Source: Candidatus Kuenenia stuttgartensis
Lineage (GTDB): Bacteria; Planctomycetota; Phycisphaerae; Phycisphaerales; SM1A02
Length of the DNA: 64,000 nt
Assembly: GCA_945902075.1 (NCBI GenBank)
Contig: CAMDMA010000004.1
Coordinates: forward strand, 62,001-126,000
Direction of reading: 5' to 3'
Position numbers and translations under genes: made by a program. The notes under the pieces are model-generated. The model was not told where the DNA came from, did not search any database, and was given only the letters and a program-made list of their open reading frames with translations. Positions 36,746 through 46,078 of this stretch are shown piece by piece; within the stretch, counting starts at the first letter, position 1, and each line of letters starts with the position of its first letter.

Positions 36746-39429
36746 ATCAACACGATCACAGTGGTGCTTCACGCGACGACGCATCGCGCGAACGCGCCAT
36801 GGTCAGCGTCACGCGTACACAAACTCAAGCTCATAACGACGAATACCTCCGTCTCTCTCGACACGACACGGTCGAACTATTCTCGACGCTCTGCGAGCTC
36901 TCTGCGGAAGATCGGCCGCGTCACATCGCCGATATCGCAAAGGAGAACGTCGAACTCGCGACGCTTCTTGAGGGGCTACTCGCTGCCACACACGAAACGC
37001 GCATTCCGACACGCATCATCACCAACCTCTCGACCGCGCTCAATGAGCCCAGAACTACTGCGCCACTTGAAAAAGGAATGATGCTCGGCGACTTCGAACT
37101 CATCGAGCCCATTGGTCGTGGAGGAATGGGCGAGGTGTGGCGTGCAGAGCAACACAATCCGCGTCGCTCGGTCGCTCTCAAAGTTGTCGCGACGAATGCG
37201 CGGCGCTTCTCATTCCTCGCAGGCCAGCGCGAACGCGAGGCACTCGCTGCGATCCGACATCCGGCAATCGCGACTATTCACGCCGCTGGTGATACAAACG
37301 GATACTCGTGGTTTGCTGTTGAATTGGTGGAAGACGCGCGAGACATCGTGACGGCATCACATGCGTTAACACTTCCGCAGCGCATCGCACTCATCGCCGA
37401 TGTTGCCGACGCAGTTGCGCACGCACACGCTGTTGGTTTCATTCATCGTGATCTCAAGCCCTCGAATGTCCTCATCAGTCGCGATGGACTTCCAAAAGTC
37501 ATCGACTTCGGTATTGCAACACTCGCCACCACATCGAGAACGACTACAGCAACGCGCGACCCACTCGCGCGACTCGGAACACCCGCGTACCTTCCACCAG
37601 AAGCGCTCAGTGATTTCGATGGCAAAACGCAACACGCCGTCATCGACGCACGTGCGGACGTGCGTGCACTCGGTGTCTTGCTGTATCAATGCGTGCATGG
37701 TGTGCTGCCTGCGCCGCTCACCTCAGACAACGCCACGCTCGTCCTCCAGGCACTGCCATCGACGCAGTTCGATCCACCGCCACATGCACCGCGCGCGACG
37801 CGAGGTGACCTCGCTCAGATCATTCTGCGCGCAACCGAGGCTGATCCTGAACGACGCTATCGCACTATGGCTGCCTTCTCGGATGACCTTCGCGCATTTC
37901 TCGCGTCTCGCCCCGTGCAAGCTGCGCCTCGCAGCACCACCGGAAAATTGCTCCTCGCGATGCGCCGCAATCCTCGCGGTTCCACGCTCGCGATCGCGAC
38001 TGCGTTTTCGCTCGTCGCCGCAACTGCAATCAGTACTTGGTATGCCAACTACGCGCGCACCGCAGCGCTCGATGCGACAGCACTCGTCGATCAAACTTCG
38101 GAGACCTACAACGCGTTCCTCGATATCTTTTTTCCAAAGGACTTCAATCCGATCGAAGCGCGTGAACTCACGTTCGCTGAATTGCTCTATCTACGCATTT
38201 CGACCCTAGAAAGACGTGTAGCCCTCACAGCGCCGACGAACATGATCCAGAGCCTCGACGCGCCTGCTCGCATGATGCAATCGGTCTGCCTGACGCTTGG
38301 CTTGCATGAGGGCGCACAACGTTGCGCGCTCGCCCGTGAAATCATCGCCGCACGCGTGGAAGACCCAAGGGGCACTCAATCCTCCACGCGCCATTTTGAA
38401 GAAGCGCTCACGGCGCTTGCCATTGATCGCACTGATCCAGCGGCGCTCGCGACCATCGAACGCGTCATTCCCACAATCCTGTCCGAACGCCGTATCGTTC
38501 GCGCTGCAGGACTCTCGGCGATCGGAACAGTGGACTATCTCTCCGATGTCACGCTCACGGAAAAAGTTGCCGACCTCGTTCTCCAGCAAGATCCATCCAA
38601 TCCTGAGTTTGCGCTAAGTGCCGTATCTCGGCTTGCGCTCAATATGATTCGAACGCTTGCAGCCGGACAGCCGATTGACGCACGAGCGCGCCCGCGCCTC
38701 GCGCGCGTGAACACCATTCTTCGACAGTTTGCTGAAGGAAGTGACCCCGCGATTTCGAGCGAGGCGATTCTCATCGCCAACGCTATCGACCTTGAATTCT
38801 GTCGAATTGACGCCGTCTTGCGCGCCCCCGAACTGTTGCCAGAGTTCATCGAATGCGCCCTCATCGCGGGAATGCCGTTGAGAAAATCTCACGGCACAAG
38901 GGAACAAGGCGAGGTCGGACTCGGCTGGTCTGAAACTATGCCGCTCCGATTGTTACGTGCGGGTCATGTTGAACTCTGCCGCGCGGCGCTTCGTGAGATC
39001 GATCGTCGCGATCCTGTGCTTCGTGCGTCCGATCGCCGAATCGTCGAGTGGAGCCGTGCGGAACTTTTACTCTCAGATGCACAGCAACTCGAAGGCTCGG
39101 CGCGAATCACTGCACTACAGAAGGCGATGCAGATACTCACCGATGCCACTGCACTTGACGTTCTGAACGACATGCGCGTGATCGAAGAAGCAGCGGCGAT
39201 CTATCTGCTTCTAGGACGGTGTGCCTGTGAGCTCGGCGATTTCACTCGCGCCCGCGCGGTTGCGAATCAGCTGCGCGAACTTGCCGTCCACGCCCGATCG
39301 GACCATAGCGATGCCGATCGCGCGCTCATCTTCGAACGCCACGCGGAGTTGGTCGACGGACTCATCGAGGTGACGAGTTCGCATCTTCAACCTTTCAAAC
39401 AATCCCCATCTACGTCATCGCGGCAGTAG
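36742..39429 (+). CDS. Membrane-anchored Ser/Thr protein kinase
   Basis: The 895-residue PknB-type kinase has a Gly loop GRGGMGEVW (about 126-133), catalytic Lys147, HRDLKPSN (235-242), DFG (255-257) and GTPAYLPPEAL in the activation segment. A membrane helix lies at about 413-433, after which a 460-residue extracytoplasmic helical region follows (TPR-like by eye, no clear repeat). The first 110 residues include a sigma-kinase typical helical segment. It is coupled to the preceding ECF sigma factor by ATGA, so the pair probably makes a signalling unit. Confidence 0.9.
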   Translation: MNQHDHSGASRDDASRERAMVSVTRTQTQAHNDEYLRLSRHDTVELFSTLCELSAEDRPRHIADIAKENVELATLLEGLLAATHETRIPTRIITNLSTALNEPRTTAPLEKGMMLGDFELIEPIGRGGMGEVWRAEQHNPRRSVALKVVATNARRFSFLAGQREREALAAIRHPAIATIHAAGDTNGYSWFAVELVEDARDIVTASHALTLPQRIALIADVADAVAHAHAVGFIHRDLKPSNVLISRDGLPKVIDFGIATLATTSRTTTATRDPLARLGTPAYLPPEALSDFDGKTQHAVIDARADVRALGVLLYQCVHGVLPAPLTSDNATLVLQALPSTQFDPPPHAPRATRGDLAQIILRATEADPERRYRTMAAFSDDLRAFLASRPVQAAPRSTTGKLLLAMRRNPRGSTLAIATAFSLVAATAISTWYANYARTAALDATALVDQTSETYNAFLDIFFPKDFNPIEARELTFAELLYLRISTLERRVALTAPTNMIQSLDAPARMMQSVCLTLGLHEGAQRCALAREIIAARVEDPRGTQSSTRHFEEALTALAIDRTDPAALATIERVIPTILSERRIVRAAGLSAIGTVDYLSDVTLTEKVADLVLQQDPSNPEFALSAVSRLALNMIRTLAAGQPIDARARPRLARVNTILRQFAEGSDPAISSEAILIANAIDLEFCRIDAVLRAPELLPEFIECALIAGMPLRKSHGTREQGEVGLGWSETMPLRLLRAGHVELCRAALREIDRRDPVLRASDRRIVEWSRAELLLSDAQQLEGSARITALQKAMQILTDATALDVLNDMRVIEEAAAIYLLLGRCACELGDFTRARAVANQLRELAVHARSDHSDADRALIFERHAELVDGLIEVTSSHLQPFKQSPSTSSRQ

Positions 39430-39549
39430 CTGCGTTCTGCGGGCGCAGGTACCACAAGCTCATCGGGGTTTCACTGCGATTTCGCCGCATGTATCTGCAC
39501 TCCGACGCACGGCCAAGCATTGCGTCCGCTACTCTCCGTGCGAGAAGTC

Positions 39550-40650
39550 GTGCTCAAAATCGGCCCCGTCCAACTTTCATCGAACCTGCTTCTCGCGCCG
39601 ATCGCGGGTCACACCGACATTGCGTTCCGCATTCTGTGTCGTGAACTAGGCGGAGTCGGCGTCGCGTACACCGATCTCCTGAATTGTCGCGCGATCCTCA
39701 AGGAAACGTCGCGCACACTCGACCTCGCGCGCACGAATGAGTTTGACCAACCCGCGGGCATGCAGCTCTACGGAAACTCTGAGGATCCGCTTCCTGAAGC
39801 AGCTCTCTGGGCATGTGACCACGGCGCCCGGGTAATCGACATCAACATGGGTTGCCCCGTCGACAAAGTTGCGAAAAAGAGCGGCGGAAGCCTGCTCTTG
39901 CGCGATTGCGCGAACACCACACTCCTCGCCCAACGCATCGTCCGCGCGGTCGAACGTCATACCAACGGTCGCGTGCCGGTCACTGCGAAAATGCGTCTTG
40001 GTTGGGATCCCGAACACATGGTTGCGCCGCAACTCGCGCGGCAACTCGCAGACGTAGGTATCGCAGCAGTCACAGTCCACGGTCGCTACACCGTGCAGTT
40101 TTTTTCTGGGCACGCTGACTGGAGTGCGATCGGACGCGTTGTCGAAGCGGTCCCGAACATTCCTGTTATCGGCAATGGCGACGTCACGCTGCCTGAACAC
40201 GTACCCGCCCTCATCCGCGAGGCGGGATGCGCTGGCGTCATGATCGGCCGCGGCGCACTGCGCACTCCATGGATGTTTCGTCAGGCCCACGCACTTCTAC
40301 AAACCGGCACGGCGTCGGCAGAGCCCCTGCTTGAAGAAAAGATCCGGGTCGTGCTGCGTCACCTTGAACTTTCCGCCCTGTATGACGGCGAGGAGCGCGC
40401 AGCAACGCGGCTTCGCCAACACATCTCGTGGTACGGAAAATCGATGGGACACATCAAGCCACTGAAGGAAACGATCCGCCTCGCGACTGGCTTCGAACAA
40501 ATCAAGCGCGCACTTCTTGCCGCGGAAACAGCCTTCCAGGGCGCTGGAACCTCCTATTCCGACTCTTCTCGGACGCTCGGAACAGTGCTCATTGAGGCGG
40601 GTTTCAATGAATTTTCGAAAGTGACTTGCCTCAATCCAACAACGGAGTAG
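39550..40650 (+). CDS. tRNA-dihydrouridine synthase (Dus family)
   Basis: This FMN enzyme reduces uridines in tRNA D-loops. The product is about 366 residues, a TIM-barrel with [14 protein letters not shown] at the start, the active-site Cys in [18 protein letters not shown], and [11 protein letters not shown] and [11 protein letters not shown] at the end. The C-terminal helical domain fits DusB/NifR3. Starts at TTG 39520, GTG 39538 and GTG 39550 are all in frame; I prefer 39550 because [16 protein letters not shown] is the usual beginning of the family. A TACTCT at 39530-39535 could be the promoter -10. Confidence 0.9.
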   Translation: MLKIGPVQLSSNLLLAPIAGHTDIAFRILCRELGGVGVAYTDLLNCRAILKETSRTLDLARTNEFDQPAGMQLYGNSEDPLPEAALWACDHGARVIDINMGCPVDKVAKKSGGSLLLRDCANTTLLAQRIVRAVERHTNGRVPVTAKMRLGWDPEHMVAPQLARQLADVGIAAVTVHGRYTVQFFSGHADWSAIGRVVEAVPNIPVIGNGDVTLPEHVPALIREAGCAGVMIGRGALRTPWMFRQAHALLQTGTASAEPLLEEKIRVVLRHLELSALYDGEERAATRLRQHISWYGKSMGHIKPLKETIRLATGFEQIKRALLAAETAFQGAGTSYSDSSRTLGTVLIEAGFNEFSKVTCLNPTTE

Positions 40651-40693
40651 ATTCACCGGACTGGGACGCGCTCATCGCGCGGAACAAAGGGAT

Positions 40694-40721
40694 GGTCTTG
40701 TCGGCGGGAACCGACGAGACC
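40694..40721 (+). promoter_or_regulatory. Hairpin in the leader of the PEP-CTERM gene
   Basis: GGTCTTGTCGG pairs with CCGACGAGACC (11 bp, one G-U) around a 6-nt loop, 75 nt before the start codon. It could be an mRNA stabiliser or translational control element. It does not match a riboswitch I recognise. Confidence 0.4.
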
Positions 40722-40796
40722 TTGTGAGAGGGAGGAACTTCTAGTTCAACTTGGTTTCAAGTGGGCTGTCGTTCCGCAACAGGGAGGGAGTACAAG

Positions 40797-41540
40797 ATGC
40801 TGTCTTATGCAAGCAGTGCGCGGCTGGCCGCGGCTGCGGTGGTCTGCGCTGTATCAGCGCCGGCCTTCGCGGGCGCCCCGGACATGTCACTCACGGTAAA
40901 CGCCGGATCGATCGCAAAGAATCAGACTCTGGTTGCCGTGGATCCGACGAGTGCCGTCGGGATCTACAACGGGACTCTGACGGGTGCGGAAGGCATCTGG
41001 AGCGCGTTCTACAACTTGAACGCATCGAGTTCCGTCACCATGAGCAGCTCGGAGCAATCCGGCGCGAATTCGTGGATGTCGGGATCGTTCTCGATCTCGA
41101 ACACAACTCAAAGTGAGGTCACCTACTTCATCACGTTGTCGCTGCCCACAGCAGTGACCTCCGCGATGTCCGGCCTCTTCAATGGATCGATCTCCGGCAC
41201 GCTTGTCACCGGAGGCGCAGGCTACCTTCGCACCGTCGGAGACACGTCGCTTTGGACCGCAAGTTCTGGCGGAATGACCGTCAAAACGCTGTTCGATGCG
41301 CCTGTCAATGTCAACCGCAGCTCGGCTGGCGCCACCAGCCTCGGATCGCAGTCATTCACCGCGACGTCATCGCCGATGTTTGGCGACAACCTCGCAACCA
41401 TCCTCAGCTTCAAGCTCTCCGCAGGAGCGACAGCGTCTTTCACAACGTCCTTCAGCGGAATTGGAACGCCAGTACCAGCACCCGGAGCCGTTGCGCTCCT
41501 CGGTTGCGCGGGCCTCGCCCTCCGACGTCGGCGCCGCTGA
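40797..41540 (+). CDS. Secreted PEP-CTERM-type protein
   Basis: The 247-residue product has a signal peptide (LAAAAVVCAVSAPAFA), a Ser/Thr/Gly-rich beta domain, and a C-terminal sorting tail VPAPGAVALLG followed by a short hydrophobic stretch and RRRRR. This matches the PEP-CTERM variant of Phycisphaerae, processed by an exosortase. GGGAGGGAG at 40782-40790 gives a strong ribosome-binding site for ATG 40797. It is probably an abundant extracellular protein. Confidence 0.85.
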   Translation: MLSYASSARLAAAAVVCAVSAPAFAGAPDMSLTVNAGSIAKNQTLVAVDPTSAVGIYNGTLTGAEGIWSAFYNLNASSSVTMSSSEQSGANSWMSGSFSISNTTQSEVTYFITLSLPTAVTSAMSGLFNGSISGTLVTGGAGYLRTVGDTSLWTASSGGMTVKTLFDAPVNVNRSSAGATSLGSQSFTATSSPMFGDNLATILSFKLSAGATASFTTSFSGIGTPVPAPGAVALLGCAGLALRRRRR

Positions 41541-41670
41541 GCGCTGACGAGACAGACAACCCCCCGAGCGTCCGGACACAGACGCAAAGAGTGGGTTCCC
41601 GCGGGGTGTTCGCGGGGTGTTCGCGAGATGTATCTCGGTCGCAAACGAATCAACTGTGTCCCTTTCCGCC

Positions 41671-41711
41671 CGCCGCCCGACGGCTTGAACGCTCGGGCGG
41701 CGTCTTTTTTT
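41671..41711 (+). terminator. Rho-independent terminator of the PEP-CTERM gene
   Basis: CGCCGCCCGA and TCGGGCGGCG form a perfect 10-bp stem around a 12-nt loop, followed directly by TCTTTTTTT. Confidence 0.88.
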
Positions 41712-41827
41712 GTCTCGCCCTCCCTCTGAGGCCCGCGCGAAACCCGGTGAGAACTCGTTCACAGGGCCGAAGGACCGAACGCGGCACGTAGATGCACAAT
41801 CGACTTGAGGCGACGGCGCGTGTGGCG

Positions 41828-41833
41828 TACGAT
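41828..41833 (+). promoter_or_regulatory. Promoter of atpC
   Basis: TACGAT preceded by G ends 9 nt before ATG 41843. A -35-like TTGAGG at 41805-41810 lies exactly 17 nt upstream. This is the best promoter in the window. Confidence 0.6.
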
Positions 41834-41842
41834 CGTCGCCCC

Positions 41843-42256
41843 ATGGCCGGTCTCCGCTGCAACGTCGTCACTCCCACCGAAAGCGTCCTCGAGAGCGAGG
41901 CAACCTATGTCGAGTTCCCCGCGTGGGACGGACAGAAGGGCGTTGCTCAAGGCGCAGCTCCGTTCCTTGTGCGCCTTGGCGAAGGTCGCCTCCGAGTGGA
42001 GAAGTCCCTCGGAAATGCGGACATCTTCCTCCTCGACGGCGGCTTCGCACAAATGAACGGCGGAACCCTGACGATTCTCGCTGACTCCATCACGCCGATT
42101 GCCTCACTGAATGCGGCAGAGGCCGAGAAGGAACTCGCCGCGGCAAACGCGGACGCAGGGAAGCGCGGCGCGATCGAGGCACGCGATCAAGCCGAACACC
42201 GCCAGCGCCTCGCCGGTGCGCGCGTCGCGCTTGCTCGCAGTGCTTCGCGCCGCTAA
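41843..42256 (+). CDS. atpC: F-type ATP synthase epsilon subunit
   Basis: The 137-residue protein has the epsilon beta-sandwich (CNVVTPTESVLESEATYVEFPAWDGQKGVAQGAAPFLVRLGEG, here quoted in part as TPTESVLESEATYVEFP) and a C-terminal Ala/Glu-rich helical hairpin (AEAEKELAAANADAG). It is a rotor-stalk subunit with a regulatory helix pair. No other atp gene is present; its neighbours are a PEP-CTERM gene and scpB. The subunit is therefore encoded away from the ATP synthase operon, as an orphan. The in-frame ATG at 41792 would add 17 residues not seen in the family. Confidence 0.85.
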   Translation: MAGLRCNVVTPTESVLESEATYVEFPAWDGQKGVAQGAAPFLVRLGEGRLRVEKSLGNADIFLLDGGFAQMNGGTLTILADSITPIASLNAAEAEKELAAANADAGKRGAIEARDQAEHRQRLAGARVALARSASRR

Positions 42257-42273
42257 CCACGCGGGTCGAATGC

Positions 42274-42333
42274 AACAACCCTGTTGTGAACGACCCTGCT
42301 CCTCAAGACCCTGATCTCAACAACCTTGAACTC
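42274..42333 (+). repeat. Four imperfect 15-nt repeats before scpB
   Basis: Four consecutive 15-nt units share the core AACAACCCTG with 3-6 changes each. They lie in the non-coding gap between atpC and scpB and end 58 nt before the scpB box. Confidence 0.7.
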
Positions 42334-42391
42334 AGAGGCTTTGACGATTTTCACTGTCGCCCCTGGCGGCGATGATTCCTCGTTCCTGTGG

Positions 42392-42397
42392 TACTCT
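42392..42397 (+). promoter_or_regulatory. -10-like box of scpB
   Basis: TACTCT preceded by G ends 7 nt before ATG 42405. Confidence 0.45.
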
Positions 42398-42404
42398 TCG
42401 ACCC

Positions 42405-43262
42405 ATGACGGAGCATGAAGTGATCGCAGTCGCCCCGCAACCGCCAGCATCGGACGAGCAAATCACGGTCGATGCGGTGACCGACTCGACAACCGATGCG
42501 GTAACGGACGCGCGGACCACCGCGACAAGCGACGCGATCAACCCCACCGACGGCACACCGGCCGCAGCGCCATCGAAGCGCCGACGAAAGTCCGCGGATG
42601 CTGCCGCCGCAAGCCAACCGCTCCTTTTCGAGATCAACCTCACCGACCCCGAATTGCCCTCATCGACGATGCCGTTCGAGCTTCGCGTTGAGGCCGCAAT
42701 CCTCCTTGCCGACCGTCCCATTTCTGATGGCCGCATTGCCGAAGTCCTCGGTCTTGTTCCATCAACCGTCCGTACCGCGAAAGACATCGATCCCGACACC
42801 GCGGACTCCGACTCCGCTGCTGTTGCCGGTCGCCGCCGCGAGGCTGTTCGGTTGGTTCGCGAAGCATGCGACACCCTCAACCAGCAATACGCTGCCACAA
42901 ACCGCGCCTTTCGTATCGAGAACGTTTCCGGCGGACGGCAGATGCTCACGATCGCTGTTTTCGGGCCAATTCTTGCGAAGATGAAGGGTGCGCGCGCGCA
43001 AACGCGACTCTCGCAAGCCGCCCTCGAGACACTTGCGATCATCGCGTACCGACAACCGATGCTACGCGCACAGCTCGAAGCAATCCGTGGCGTTGCCTGT
43101 GGCGAGGTACTGAAGAGCCTCATGGAACGACGCTTGGTCAAGATCGTCGGACGCGCTGAGGAAGTCGGCCGCCCAATGCTGTACGGAACTACGCCGGAGT
43201 TTCTTCGCGTATTCGGCATCGCCAATCTCAGCGACTTGCCGCAGGCGAAAGATCTTCGTTAA
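42405..43262 (+). CDS. scpB: Segregation and condensation protein B
   Basis: ScpB is the winged-helix dimer that works with ScpA and SMC in chromosome segregation. The 285-residue product has a low-complexity Thr/Asp/Ala N-terminus of about 85 residues. Two winged helices follow (FELRVEAAILLADRPISDGRIAEVLGL and TRLSQAALETLAIIAYRQPMLRAQLEAIRGV), ending in GRAEEVGRPMLYGTTPEFLRVF. scpA is not adjacent. It converges with the CYTH gene; the two stops overlap by four bases. Confidence 0.9.
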   Translation: MTEHEVIAVAPQPPASDEQITVDAVTDSTTDAVTDARTTATSDAINPTDGTPAAAPSKRRRKSADAAAASQPLLFEINLTDPELPSSTMPFELRVEAAILLADRPISDGRIAEVLGLVPSTVRTAKDIDPDTADSDSAAVAGRRREAVRLVREACDTLNQQYAATNRAFRIENVSGGRQMLTIAVFGPILAKMKGARAQTRLSQAALETLAIIAYRQPMLRAQLEAIRGVACGEVLKSLMERRLVKIVGRAEEVGRPMLYGTTPEFLRVFGIANLSDLPQAKDLR

Positions 43263-43834
43263 TCCTCACGCTCGATTGACTCGCTTGGCAATCCGATCGT
43301 CGCAAGCGCGAAATTGCGATAGCGCGGGTTCATCGTCACTTCTCGAATGACTTCTTGCGAGATCCAGACTGGCATCGGCACATCTTGCGACTCACTCGCG
43401 AGTTCGACCTCGGCCAACACAAGCGGAAGATCGCGGAAAACATCGATCTCCCAGATGAGCCCGCCGTGTTCATGTACGCGGTGGCGTATCTTCGCAAGTC
43501 GTCGACCAAGTGTGCGCGGCCACAGTGCTTCAAACTCTGCGCGCGTCAAAATCCGCTCGTGCTCGATGCGCACCAGTCCGGTTCCAGATTTCACGGTGTG
43601 AAAATATCGCTGCGTACCGTCAGGCTCCGTGACCCGTCGAAGCCGACCCTCGGGATACCCGCTACGCGCGAGCGATTGCTCGTTTGCAGATGGTGGCGCG
43701 AGGTAGCCCTGCTCGATATCCCAGATCTCGACGCGTGCAATCGTTTCTTGATCGTGCGGAATCATCGGCTTTGCGCGCAAGACCCAGACGCGCTCAATCT
43801 CACGTGCATCGGATCCACTCACGCGCCGCTCCAT
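43259..43834 (-). CDS. CYTH-domain protein
   Basis: The 191-residue protein contains the CYTH tunnel-fold signature EIERVWVLRAKP (ExExK-like, here EIER), then basic/acidic strand residues RLRRVTEPDG, HTVKSGTG and WEIDVFRDLPLVLAEVELAS. Family members bind triphosphates or polyphosphate using a metal (adenylate cyclase, thiamine-triphosphatase); the precise activity is unknown. The start overlaps the holB end by 16 nt, so it is translated from the same message. Confidence 0.8.
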   Translation of the reverse strand: MERRVSGSDAREIERVWVLRAKPMIPHDQETIARVEIWDIEQGYLAPPSANEQSLARSGYPEGRLRRVTEPDGTQRYFHTVKSGTGLVRIEHERILTRAEFEALWPRTLGRRLAKIRHRVHEHGGLIWEIDVFRDLPLVLAEVELASESQDVPMPVWISQEVIREVTMNPRYRNFALATIGLPSESIERED

Positions 43835-45024
43835 TGCGCGACAAGGTTGGCGAACGCGTGTTTGAGATTGACGTTCGCACGCACTTCACGCTCGAGCCTT
43901 GCGATCAATTCAATCCGATGCGTGATTTCCGCGATCTCGCCCAACTCGGCGCGACGCGCGGCTCCAGCGAGTTGCATGCGCAACTGCGATGCGAGCGTGA
44001 GTAGTGCACAACGCGTTCCGAGCCTATTCGCAGACTCTTTCGACGCTTTCGGATTCTCCTTGACAACGCGCTCGGCAAATTCATTGACCAACTCGCCGAG
44101 CCTCTCTGCGAGGGTCACATCGAATCGTCCGCTCTCGATCGCAGCGAATCGTGGCAGAAGTTCCTCGCTCCACAGACGCAATCCATGCTTCTCCGCAAGA
44201 GCAGCTGTTCCAGGAGCACCTTCGGAAAAGTCTGAGAGCCAGGCGCGCGCACTTTCTGGGATCGCATGTCGCGTAAACCATGCGTCCATTGCCGAGGGCT
44301 CCAATGTGCGAAACGCAACACGTTGGCAACGGCTTCGGATCGTGGGAAGTAAGCGTTCCTCCTGCGTGGTGACCAGGAAGATGTAGGTCCCGGGCGGCGG
44401 CTCCTCAAGCGTCTTGAGGAGCGCATTCTGGCCGTAGGTATCGAGCAATTCAGCCTCGTCGATCACGAAGACCTTGTTGTGCCCAAGATAGGCGCCGCGC
44501 CAAACAGGCGAATCAAAGCTCTTTCCATCACTGACCGTGCCGCCGATCATTAACTCGCGCAACAGATCAAGCGGAATATTCGTCTGCTTTCGATCGCGCA
44601 TCTCTTTGATCGAGGATTCTTCTGCACGCTCTTTCGCGATCACGTGGATATCAGGGTGCGAACCAGCGTCGATCAGCTCCGCCGTGCGGGAGTCGCGAGG
44701 TGCGCGAAATGCTTCGATCCCCGCATCAGAAATCTCGGGTTCGAGAAGGAGCCGCGCACATTCCATCGCGGCAGTGCACTTTCCGACACCAGGTGGACCG
44801 AACAAAATCCATGCGTGATGCATGTGCCCAGAGCGAATCGCACGCGCGAGTTGCGCGCACGCCGCATCCTGCCCAAAGAGCACAGGACCGTCGTAATGAA
44901 TCGGTCGCGCGCGCATCTCGGGCGGTTGATCGCCCGCACGCATGCGTGGGGACCTCGATGTCGTCCGCGACGCAGCGGAGGTTGCAGTTGATGATGCAGT
45001 CGAGGTTGTCGCGCGCTTTGCCAT
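43819..45024 (-). CDS. holB: DNA polymerase III delta prime subunit
   Basis: This 401-residue clamp-loader AAA+ protein has Walker A GPPGVGKCTAA, Walker B-like FVIDEAELLD, GQNALLKTLEEPPPGTYIFLVTT and RSRCQRV, the usual delta prime pattern. The zinc-finger cysteines found in many delta prime or tau subunits are missing. The Ser/Thr/Ala-rich N-terminus of about 30 residues is unusual but follows from start 45024, which has a TACCAT box 8 nt upstream. An upstream in-frame opening of 45 residues is not supported. Confidence 0.85.
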   Translation of the reverse strand: MAKRATTSTASSTATSAASRTTSRSPRMRAGDQPPEMRARPIHYDGPVLFGQDAACAQLARAIRSGHMHHAWILFGPPGVGKCTAAMECARLLLEPEISDAGIEAFRAPRDSRTAELIDAGSHPDIHVIAKERAEESSIKEMRDRKQTNIPLDLLRELMIGGTVSDGKSFDSPVWRGAYLGHNKVFVIDEAELLDTYGQNALLKTLEEPPPGTYIFLVTTQEERLLPTIRSRCQRVAFRTLEPSAMDAWFTRHAIPESARAWLSDFSEGAPGTAALAEKHGLRLWSEELLPRFAAIESGRFDVTLAERLGELVNEFAERVVKENPKASKESANRLGTRCALLTLASQLRMQLAGAARRAELGEIAEITHRIELIARLEREVRANVNLKHAFANLVAQWSGA

Positions 45025-45032
45025 CGGCGTCA

Positions 45033-45038
45033 ATGGTA
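45033..45038 (-). promoter_or_regulatory. -10-like box of holB
   Basis: On the minus strand TACCAT ends 8 nt before ATG 45024. Confidence 0.4.
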
Positions 45039-45088
45039 GAACGGATGACCGTCGGCGCACGAGTGCCGGACGCATCACCCCGTGTGAC

Positions 45089-46078
45089 TTAAGTCTCTGG
45101 CACCTCAACAAGTCGGCAGGGCTGCGGCTTGGCCCTCCCCTTCGGGTTCGATGGATCAATAGGAACCATCAGCGGCTCGCCGTTGAGAAGGTGCGCAGGA
45201 AATCGGCGCATCTGATCCTCAACCTCAGGCGCGAAAAGCGTTGTGCGAGCGTCGTAGGCGCGGCGGTCAAAGTTTCCGACCGTCACGATGCTCGTTTCAC
45301 TGTCTTCATCGTGGTGGAACCACGCATCCTCGCCCTTCGCACGGAGTTCCGCGCAATAGCGTTCAGCAGCCTTTCTCATCGCGGCGTAGTCGGCGTCACT
45401 CTCGCCAAAGGTCGACCACGCGGCGATCTGCAGCGTGAACAGTGGACGCACCTTCGGGTACTTCGCGCGCAGATTCCGAAGATCGTGGGCCTTCACAGCG
45501 GCAGAAGCATCGTCGGTCGATGTTCGAAGCAGCATCGCCCCGGAGAATGGCTTTCGTCCGTTGCGCTCGATTGACTTGACGCGCTTGAGCTCTGCCTGCG
45601 CACCTTTATCCTGCGGCCCCTCAAACCGACCGATCACAATCGCTGATCCCTTTCCCAACCGACGCACCGTTGCCTGCGCGAGCTCTGGGTACCCGCGCAC
45701 CAGTTCGATACGAAACGCATTCGCGCGCGCGACATGGTCGGTCTCCGAGAAAGTCGCCAGCATCACCGCCCAGCGCCCCTTGCCTCCCTCGGCGTCAGTT
45801 TGTTTCCCGGTGGCGATTGAATTCGCGCTTCCTGAAGACCGCTCGGGAAAACTCTTCCCGACCGGCACCGAACCCATCACGTCATCACCAGGATCCATGA
45901 GTTCGAGCCCGTCGCCGGGCGTCGACGACCCCACGCTCGTCAGGCGTTTCTGCTGGGTCTTCGTCGCCCCCTCCCCGCAGCCGACCAGTTGCGCGAGCAG
46001 GACACTCACCAAGATCCATGCCACCTCGGATCGGCGACTTTTGCGGAAGTGAAGAGTTTGTTGCGGATCACGAAGCAT
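45089..46078 (-). CDS. Lipoprotein with SPOR-like repeats
   Basis: The 329-residue product has a signal peptide ending in the lipobox LVGC (Cys at about 34), an acidic/Gly linker, and two SPOR-like regions (RWAVMLATFSETDHVARANAF... and FTLQIAAWSTFGESDADYAAM to SIVTVGNFDRRAYD). SPOR domains bind denuded peptidoglycan, so a cell-wall or division role is possible. It lies 64 nt upstream of holB on the same strand. The confidence in SPOR is moderate since the match is by eye. Confidence 0.65.
   Translation of the reverse strand: MLRDPQQTLHFRKSRRSEVAWILVSVLLAQLVGCGEGATKTQQKRLTSVGSSTPGDGLELMDPGDDVMGSVPVGKSFPERSSGSANSIATGKQTDAEGGKGRWAVMLATFSETDHVARANAFRIELVRGYPELAQATVRRLGKGSAIVIGRFEGPQDKGAQAELKRVKSIERNGRKPFSGAMLLRTSTDDASAAVKAHDLRNLRAKYPKVRPLFTLQIAAWSTFGESDADYAAMRKAAERYCAELRAKGEDAWFHHDEDSETSIVTVGNFDRRAYDARTTLFAPEVEDQMRRFPAHLLNGEPLMVPIDPSNPKGRAKPQPCRLVEVPET

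Larger units (their letters stand above)
41541..41842. other. Intergenic region after the PEP-CTERM gene
   Basis: 302 nt containing a terminator (41671-41711), a short GGGTGTTCGC direct duplication near 41605, and the atpC promoter. No gene seen. Confidence 0.6.

Noticed and set aside
36005-39429. Defence system at the kinase locus
   Set aside because: An ECF sigma factor followed by a PknB-type kinase is a normal planctomycete regulatory pair; no nuclease or toxin gene is attached.
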